27,622 bases of DNA from an uncultured Chlorobiaceae bacterium (GTDB lineage: Bacteria; Bacteroidota; Chlorobiia; Chlorobiales; Chlorobiaceae), in contig CAIYWF010000151.1 in assembly GCA_903929845.1 (NCBI GenBank), positions 1 through 27,622 of the forward strand, in the 5' to 3' direction. Shown here one piece after another: positions 23,281 to 27,622 of this stretch. The position numbers and the translations under genes were made by a program. The first letter of the stretch is position 1. Each line of letters opens with the position of its first letter. The notes below the pieces were generated by a model. The model was given only the letters and a program-made list of their open reading frames with translations, searched no databases and was not told the DNA's origin.

Positions 23281-24464
23281 GTTATCAGGTTATAGCCCGG
23301 AAATACAGACCCGCAAAATTTTGCGATATTACTGCGCAGGAGCATGTCACTCGTACGATCCAGAATTCGCTTCGCATGGGTCGGGTTGGCCACGGCTACA
23401 TTTTTTCGGGGTCGCGCGGAGTAGGAAAGACCACAGCGGCAAGAATTTTTGCAAAAGCCCTGAATTGCCAGAAACTGATGGACGATCCTGAATATCTGCA
23501 ACAGGTTACAGAGCCATGTGGCGAGTGCGAAAGTTGCCGGGATTTTGAGTCTGGTACAAGTCTCAACATTTCAGAGTTCGATGCAGCATCCAACAACAGC
23601 GTTGACGATATCCGGGCACTTCGGGAGAATGTCCGATATGGACCGCAGAAAGGTAAATACAGAGTTTACATCATCGATGAGGTGCACATGCTCTCAATTG
23701 CAGCCTTCAATGCGTTTCTGAAAACTCTTGAAGAACCGCCGCCTCACGCCATTTTTATTTTTGCTACTACGGAACTTCACAAGATTCCGGCAACAATTTC
23801 TTCACGATGTCAGCGTTTCAACTTCAAGCGGATTCCTCTTGAAGATATTCAGAATCAGCTTCAGTCTATCTGTGATGCCGAGCATATAACCGTTGAGGGT
23901 GATGCACTGCAGCTTATCGGGCGCAAGGCCCAGGGCTCAATGCGTGACGCACAGAGTATTCTTGATCAGGTTATAGCATTTTCAGCCGAAAATGATCATG
24001 ATGGAGCCATCAGTTACCAAGGTGTAGCCGATCTGCTGAACTACATTGATGACGATACCATGTTTGATGTTACCGATGCCGTAATGGATGGTAATCCCTC
24101 AAAAATGCTTGATGTTGCGCAGTTTGTCATCAGAAACGGATATGACGAGCAGGATTTTCTGGAGAAGCTTGTCGAACATCTTCGAAATTTTCTGGTAGTG
24201 CAGAATCTCTCCTCCACTCGTCTTGTTGAGCGCCCGGATGCTGTCCGTGAGCGTTATCAGCGGGATGCCGGAAATTTTTCACCGTTTGCCGTCATGCAAA
24301 TGGTCGATTTTATCCTGCAGACACAAAAAGAGCTGAAGTTTCAGTTTGAGTATCAGTTCCGCTTTGAGCTTGCGCTCCTTAAGTTAATTGACATTGTTCA
24401 GTCTGTTCCTGTAGTTACAGATGCGCCATTAGCTCAAAAAAAAAAGTACCTGAACAGCCTCTGA
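23277..24464 (+). CDS. dnaX: DNA polymerase III gamma-type short form of DnaX
   Basis: Unshifted product, 395 residues, containing the complete AAA+ clamp-loader ATPase. Domain I has VIARKYRPAKFCDI, Walker A GSRGVGKTT at 45-53, four zinc-binding cysteines C64, C81, C84 and C87 (CGECESC), the FDAASNNSVDDIRALRENVRYGP segment, Walker B with YIIDEVHML and the FLKTLEEPPPHAIFIFATTE segment, and the trans-acting SRC arginine in TISSRCQRF. Domains II and III follow (GRKAQGSMRDAQSILDQVIAF, then the collar to about residue 385). Translation ends 5 codons after the A-run (KKKYLNSL). The start ATG 23277 overlaps the yihY stop. The protein loads the beta sliding clamp with delta and delta prime. The 3' continuation in the other frame is described under tau. 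Confidence 0.94.
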   Translation: MSYQVIARKYRPAKFCDITAQEHVTRTIQNSLRMGRVGHGYIFSGSRGVGKTTAARIFAKALNCQKLMDDPEYLQQVTEPCGECESCRDFESGTSLNISEFDAASNNSVDDIRALRENVRYGPQKGKYRVYIIDEVHMLSIAAFNAFLKTLEEPPPHAIFIFATTELHKIPATISSRCQRFNFKRIPLEDIQNQLQSICDAEHITVEGDALQLIGRKAQGSMRDAQSILDQVIAFSAENDHDGAISYQGVADLLNYIDDDTMFDVTDAVMDGNPSKMLDVAQFVIRNGYDEQDFLEKLVEHLRNFLVVQNLSSTRLVERPDAVRERYQRDAGNFSPFAVMQMVDFILQTQKELKFQFEYQFRFELALLKLIDIVQSVPVVTDAPLAQKKKYLNSL

Positions 24465-25033
24465 AGGGAAAACCTCAGTCCCCGTCTCAGACTTCTGTTT
24501 CTCCTCTCTTATCCGGTCAGAAACAAGCAACATCGACAGATATTGATCTGAGTTCATGGCAGAAAAAACTGTCGAGTTTTGCTTCAAATCCTGCGTCGAA
24601 GCAGCTTCGAGTGCCTGCGGCCCCTGTCGTTCATGTTGACGATAGCTCTTCAGTACCTGAAAAAGTTCCAGATCTTTCCTCACTGAAGGTTGAATGGTAC
24701 CAGTTTCTTGATCATCTGGCAAGGAAAACCCATAACTTTATGGCAACGCATCTTCAATCCTGCGAGCTGGTTTCATGCAGTCCCGCAGGGGTACTGGAGA
24801 TAGCCTGTTGCAGAAAGTTTTCTTACGAAGAGCTTGTGCAGGAGAGGGCCACTCTTCAGCAGGAAATGTCAGACTTTTATGCGCTGCCGCTCCAGCTTCG
24901 TATTCTTTATGACGCAGAAAAAGATGCCTGTACAAAAGAGAAGACCATTTTTACCCTTTTTCAGGAACTTTCACAGACCAATGAGATTGTCAGGTTTCTC
25001 ATCAAGGAGTTTGGGGGGGAACTTGTCTATTGA
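23277..25033 (+). CDS. dnaX: DNA polymerase III tau subunit, made by -1 frameshift at 24440-24446
   Basis: Full-length clamp-loader subunit, about 585 residues: 390 codons in frame 0 (23277-24446), then the -1 frame from 24446 to the stop at 25031-25033. The downstream frame is open throughout from the A-run. It begins with a Pro/Ser/Gln-rich linker (VPEQPLKGKPQ...), as in the hinge between the ATPase/collar part and the C-terminal region of tau, then a folded-looking segment (SSLKVEWYQFLDHLARKTHNFMATHLQSCELVSCSPAGVLEIAC..., through YDAEKDACTKEK to FLIKEFGGELVY) of the kind that contacts the polymerase alpha subunit or DnaB. In-frame continuation with normal codon use argues against a random second ORF. 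Regulatory recoding is established for dnaX in E. coli (ribosomal) and Thermus (transcriptional slippage); here the mechanism is inferred. A single-base error in the A-run could also explain the split. Confidence 0.8.
24436..24446 (+). promoter_or_regulatory. Programmed frameshift / slippage site: A10-G with A AAA AAG heptamer
   Basis: Ten consecutive A (24436-24445) followed by G. Read in frame 0 the codons are CAA AAA AAA AAG, so the final seven bases (24440-24446) form A AAA AAG, the same heptamer, in the same frame, as the E. coli dnaX slip site. Shifting back one base puts the ribosome on GTA CCT GAA, the start of the open -1 frame. No Shine-Dalgarno-like stimulator is visible in the 15 bases upstream. 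A run of 10 A is also long enough for RNA polymerase slippage, as in Thermus dnaX (9 A). Confidence 0.78.
24461..24478 (+). promoter_or_regulatory. Possible stimulatory stem-loop 3' of the dnaX slip site
   Basis: CTGA-A-GG pairs with CC-TCAG around a GAAAA loop (six pairs, one bulged A). It starts 14 bases after the heptamer and includes the gamma TGA stop (24462-24464). Frameshift stimulators usually lie 5-9 bases downstream, so the spacing is long; it may be fortuitous. Confidence 0.3.
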
Positions 25034-25058
25034 CCGGTTCGTGCCAAAGTTTTATAAA
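25030..25058 (+). promoter_or_regulatory. Sigma70-like promoter for aspS
   Basis: TTGACC (25030-25035), a 17-base spacer and TATAAA (25053-25058) each match 5 of 6 consensus bases. The -35 overlaps the dnaX tau stop codon. Predicted transcription start near 25065 leaves a leader of about 65 bases before aspS; the leader is AT-rich with no obvious T-box, as expected outside Firmicutes. Confidence 0.55.
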
Positions 25059-25131
25059 TTATTAAAAATTCACCATATTCAGGCTTTTAAGTTTATTTCA
25101 ATTTCTTAATGCTAAAGGACTATAGCGCTCT

Positions 25132-26949
25132 ATGAGTAATGCAGATAGCAAGCAAATTCTACACAACCGGTTTCGCTCTCACACTTGTGGTGTATTATGC
25201 CCGAAGCTTGAGCACAGCCCAGTCAGGCTTGCTGGCTGGGTTCACAGAAAACGGGATCATGGAGGACTGATTTTTATTGATCTCAGAGATCATACCGGAA
25301 TCAGTCAGCTTGTTATTCAGCCAGAAGAGCAGCAGCTTTTTTACAAAGCTGAGCAACTCCATATAGAATCAGTTATCTGCATAGAGGGTGTTGTTGTACG
25401 CCGGGCTGAAGGAGCCGTCAATCCTCGAATGGCATCAGGAGAGATTGAAGTGGTTGTCAATCAGATGACCGTAGAGAGTAACGCGCATCCATTGCCCTTT
25501 CCGGTGGCCGATGAGGTGCAGACGTCAGAGGAACTCCGTTTGAAATATCGCTTTATTGATCTTCGTCGTGAAAAGATCCACGAAAATATTATTTTCCGCA
25601 GTCGCCTGACTGCGGCGATACGTCACTACCTTGAAAAGAAAGAGTTTATCGAAATACAGACTCCGATTCTCACCTCCAGCTCACCTGAAGGCGCTCGTGA
25701 CTTCCTTGTTCCAAGCCGCCTTCATCCCGGAAAATTTTATGCATTGCCTCAGGCGCCCCAGCAGTTCAAGCAGCTTCTGATGGTTTCGGGATTTCCGCGC
25801 TACTTCCAGATTGCACCCTGTTTCCGGGATGAAGATGCCCGAGCTGATCGCAGCCCTGGTGAGTTTTATCAGCTTGATATGGAGATGGCTTTTATTGAGC
25901 AGGATGACCTCTTTGCCATCCTTGAGGGGATGATTGAGCATCTTACCCGTACCATGTCGAAGAAGCGCATTGCGCAGTTTCCTTTTCCGAGGATCAGCTA
26001 TAAAGAGGTGATGAACCGTTATGGCACAGATAAACCGGATTTGAGAATTCCTCTTGAGATAACCGATGTTACTCCGCTCTTTGTCGGTTCAGGGTTCAAG
26101 GTCTTTGCAAATAATACTGTCGCAGGTTCCTGTGTCAAGGCGCTTGTCCTCAAGGGACGTGGCAACGAATCAAGACTTTTCTATGACAAGGCTGAAAAAC
26201 GGGCAAAAGAGCTCGGTTCCGCCGGTCTTGCCTATATACAGTTCAAGGAAGAGGGGCCAAAAGGGCCTGTCGTCAAGTTTCTCACGGAAGCAGATCTCTC
26301 GACCCTCAAAAACCACCTTGGCCTTGAAACCGGCGATGTGGTCTTTTTCGGGGCAGGCAAGTGGGAACCCACCTGCAAAATCATGGGAGGAATGAGAACC
26401 TGGTTTGGCGACCTCTTTACCCTCGATAAGGATGAGCTTTCCTTCTGCTGGATTGTTGACTTCCCGATGTTTGAGTACAACGAAGAGGCCAAAAAGATTG
26501 ACTTCTCCCACAACCCCTTCTCTATGCCGCAGGGTGAGATGGAGGCACTTGAAACCTTGCCTCCGCTTGATATTCTTGCCTACCAGTACGATATCGTCTG
26601 TAACGGGATTGAACTCTCCAGCGGCGCTATCCGCAACCACAAGCCGGATATCATGTACAAGGCTTTCGGCATTGCAGGATACTCTCGCGAAGAGGTTGAC
26701 CAGCGATTTGGTCACATGATCGAAGCCTTCAAACTTGGTGCGCCACCGCACGGAGGCATTGCTCCAGGACTTGACCGGCTTGTCATGATTCTTTGCGACG
26801 AGCTGAACATTCGCGAGGTTATCGCCTTCCCGATGAACCAGCAGGCGCAGGATTTGATGATGGGCTCTCCGTCAGAGGTGACCCCTGTTCAACTCAAGGA
26901 GCTGCATTTGAAGGTGGAGTTGCCGAAAAAAGCGGAAGCAAAAAAATGA
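25132..26949 (+). CDS. aspS: Aspartate--tRNA ligase
   Basis: Class IIb aminoacyl-tRNA synthetase of bacterial type, 605 residues. The N-terminal OB-fold anticodon domain includes VRLAGWVHRKRDHGGLIFIDLRDHTGISQLVI; the hinge leads to motif 1 around FIEIQTPILTSSSPEGARDFLVPSR; the flipping loop region is YALPQAPQQFKQLLMVSGFPRYFQIAPCFRDEDARADRSPGEFYQLDMEM (motif 2); a GAD insertion domain spans roughly residues 290-420; motif 3 is GGIAPGLDRLVMILCDELNIREVIAFPMNQQAQDLMMGSPS. AAAGGA at 25114-25119 is a rather distant (12-base) ribosome site for ATG 25132. I cannot tell from the sequence whether it is discriminating or also charges tRNA-Asn, and no gatCAB genes are present. A bidirectional terminator follows. 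Confidence 0.97.
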   Translation: MSNADSKQILHNRFRSHTCGVLCPKLEHSPVRLAGWVHRKRDHGGLIFIDLRDHTGISQLVIQPEEQQLFYKAEQLHIESVICIEGVVVRRAEGAVNPRMASGEIEVVVNQMTVESNAHPLPFPVADEVQTSEELRLKYRFIDLRREKIHENIIFRSRLTAAIRHYLEKKEFIEIQTPILTSSSPEGARDFLVPSRLHPGKFYALPQAPQQFKQLLMVSGFPRYFQIAPCFRDEDARADRSPGEFYQLDMEMAFIEQDDLFAILEGMIEHLTRTMSKKRIAQFPFPRISYKEVMNRYGTDKPDLRIPLEITDVTPLFVGSGFKVFANNTVAGSCVKALVLKGRGNESRLFYDKAEKRAKELGSAGLAYIQFKEEGPKGPVVKFLTEADLSTLKNHLGLETGDVVFFGAGKWEPTCKIMGGMRTWFGDLFTLDKDELSFCWIVDFPMFEYNEEAKKIDFSHNPFSMPQGEMEALETLPPLDILAYQYDIVCNGIELSSGAIRNHKPDIMYKAFGIAGYSREEVDQRFGHMIEAFKLGAPPHGGIAPGLDRLVMILCDELNIREVIAFPMNQQAQDLMMGSPSEVTPVQLKELHLKVELPKKAEAKK

Positions 26950-26959
26950 GGCAATTGCA

Positions 26960-26984
26960 AAAAGGTTGGCAGTGTCAGCCTTTT
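26960..26984. terminator. Bidirectional rho-independent terminator between aspS and the thioesterase gene
   Basis: An 11-bp stem, AAAAGGTTGGC with GTCAGCCTTTT, encloses an AGT loop; two pairs are G-T wobbles. The stem ends in TTTT in the + direction and in five T in the - direction, so it can end both convergent transcripts. It begins 10 bases after the aspS stop and reaches the first two bases of the thioesterase stop codon. Confidence 0.75.
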
Positions 26985-27435
26985 ACTGCAGAGTCGGAGA
27001 CTTTTTCAGCACAGCAACAGTAAAGCGGCTGACACAGGTAAGTTTGCCGTCTTCATTTCTCAGCTTGATATCCCAAACCTGTGAGCTTTTTCCTAAATGG
27101 AGGGGAATTGCAGTTGCATAAACGAAACCGCTCCTTGTCGGACGAATATGGTTGGCATTGATCTCCTGTCCGACAATGTAGAACAATTCCCGATCGACAC
27201 AGTAGGATGCCGCAATACTTCCCACAGTTTCAGCCAGAGCAAGTGATGCGCCGCCATGCAGAATACCGATACGCTGGATGGTACGATGATCGACGGGCAT
27301 TTTTGCCGTCATGTAATCAAGGCCAATATCGGTCATTTCAATGCCGAGGTGTCTGGCCATCTGGCCGTCAATAATCTGGGTGGAGTTGATCTCCTCAACG
27401 CTGACGGGACTAAAAAAAATTGATGATGGAGTCAT
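26983..27435 (-). CDS. Hotdog-fold acyl-CoA thioesterase, PaaI/YdiI (MenI)-like
   Basis: Cytoplasmic thioesterase of 150 residues with the single hotdog fold. The core LGIEMTDIGLDYMTAKMPVDHRTIQRIGILHGGASLALAETVGSIAA is characteristic of the YdiI/EntH branch, with His60 and the catalytic Glu69 in HGGAS-x4-AE; the C-terminal half has VGQEINANHIRPTRSGFVYATAIPLHLGKSSQVWDIKLRNEDGKLTCVSRFTVAVL. YdiI is the DHNA-CoA hydrolase of menaquinone synthesis, and green sulfur bacteria make menaquinone, so a MenI role is plausible but unproven; EntH-like proofreading or general acyl-CoA hydrolysis are alternatives. ATG 27435 is preferred over Met26 because family members have about 25 residues before the LGIE strand. 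No ribosome site is obvious. It lies downstream of two tRNA genes on the same strand. Confidence 0.9.
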   Translation of the reverse strand: MTPSSIFFSPVSVEEINSTQIIDGQMARHLGIEMTDIGLDYMTAKMPVDHRTIQRIGILHGGASLALAETVGSIAASYCVDRELFYIVGQEINANHIRPTRSGFVYATAIPLHLGKSSQVWDIKLRNEDGKLTCVSRFTVAVLKKSPTLQ

Positions 27436-27484
27436 ATAATCAGCAAGAAGTAAACGGAGTTTGGCAAGGTGTTATCCACTACAA

Positions 27485-27560
27485 TGGAGCGGGTGACGAG
27501 ATTCGAACTCGCGACATTTTGCTTGGGAAGCAAACACTCTACCAACTGAGTTACACCCGC
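27485..27560 (-). tRNA. tRNA-Gly (anticodon CCC), CCA encoded
   Basis: Read on the minus strand the 76 bases fold completely: acceptor GCGGGTG with CACCCGC, D stem ACTC/GAGT with AGTTGGTA loop, anticodon stem TTTGC/GCAAA with loop TTCCCAA, T stem GCGAG/CTCGT with TTCGAAT loop, discriminator T and an encoded CCA. Anticodon CCC reads GGG. One T-stem pair is a G-T wobble. The gene is 7 bases downstream of the other tRNA, so the pair is probably one transcript. Confidence 0.95.
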
Positions 27561-27567
27561 TTTTCAA

Positions 27568-27622
27568 TGGTGGTGAGAGAGGGAGTTGAACCCTCGACCT
27601 CAGGGTTATGAATCCTGTGCTC
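27568..27622 (-). tRNA. tRNA with CAT anticodon (Met elongator or Ile2), 5' half outside the window
   Basis: Minus-strand 3' half: anticodon arm CAGGA-TTCATAA-CCCTG, variable loop AGGTC, T arm GAGGG-TTCAACT-CCCTC, acceptor strand TCTCACC, discriminator A and an encoded CCA at 27568-27570. The acceptor would pair as GGTGAGA, i.e. with a normal first base pair, so it is not an initiator tRNA. Position 31-39 is an A-C mismatch. Elongator Met and lysidine-modified Ile (CAT) cannot be told apart without the 5' half. Confidence 0.85.

Noticed and set aside
24464..24611. dnaX as a frameshifted pseudogene followed by an independent small ORF starting with GTG at 24611
   Set aside because: The -1 frame is open all the way from the slip site, the slip heptamer is in the right phase, and dnaX is essential; recoding is the better explanation. 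A sequencing error in the A-run remains possible.
27420..27611. Open frame on the + strand across the tRNA region
   Set aside because: Its translation (GDEIRTRD..., VREGVEPSTSGL) is the well-known spurious antisense product of tRNA genes.
1..27622. CRISPR array, insertion sequence, prophage or genomic island
   Set aside because: No direct-repeat array, transposase, integrase or phage gene was found; coding style looks uniform across the window.

Overview
The window reads as ordinary chromosomal DNA from a green sulfur bacterium (Chlorobiaceae, e.g. a Chlorobium or Pelodictyon-like organism). This is an inference from protein character and gene neighbourhood, not a database match. It is densely coded, mid-to-high 40s GC by eye, and has no insertion sequence, phage gene, CRISPR array or integrase. 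No gap between genes exceeds about 175 bases.

Layout. Bases 1-2537 (+) carry the end of hslV, then hslU and aroQ. Bases 2547-9021 (-) carry, in transcription order, a TetA-like MFS transporter, a Gfo/Idh/MocA oxidoreductase, a CCA-adding enzyme, purB, a DoxX membrane protein and a secreted TPR protein. Bases 9197-15071 (-) form a five-gene tripartite efflux operon: TolC-like outer membrane protein, HlyD/MacA adaptor, ABC ATPase and two FtsX/MacB-type permeases. Bases 15197-16851 (-) carry ddl, overlapped by a small TPR gene. From 16974 the + strand takes over: a LipM-like octanoyltransferase, panB, then a run pssA-purS-purQ-MFS(UMF1)-yihY-dnaX followed by aspS. A MenI/YdiI-like thioesterase and two tRNA genes (Gly, and a cut-off CAT-anticodon tRNA) close the window on the - strand.

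The most notable element is dnaX. The frame-0 ORF stops shortly after a run of ten A, and the conserved C-terminal part continues in the -1 frame without interruption to 25033. The run contains the heptamer A AAA AAG in the correct zero frame. The gene therefore probably makes both a short gamma (395 aa) and a long tau (about 585 aa) clamp-loader subunit by programmed frameshifting or transcriptional slippage, as known in E. coli and Thermus.

Smaller points: two GCCCC-N3-GGGGC hairpins that may belong to a dispersed repeat family, operator-like palindromes upstream of the efflux operon and of pssA, a good sigma70-like promoter for aspS overlapping the dnaX stop, and a bidirectional terminator between aspS and the thioesterase gene. 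Most genes are housekeeping (proteolysis, purine, shikimate, pantothenate, phospholipid, cell wall, replication, translation). I see no clearly new biological system beyond the dnaX recoding site.
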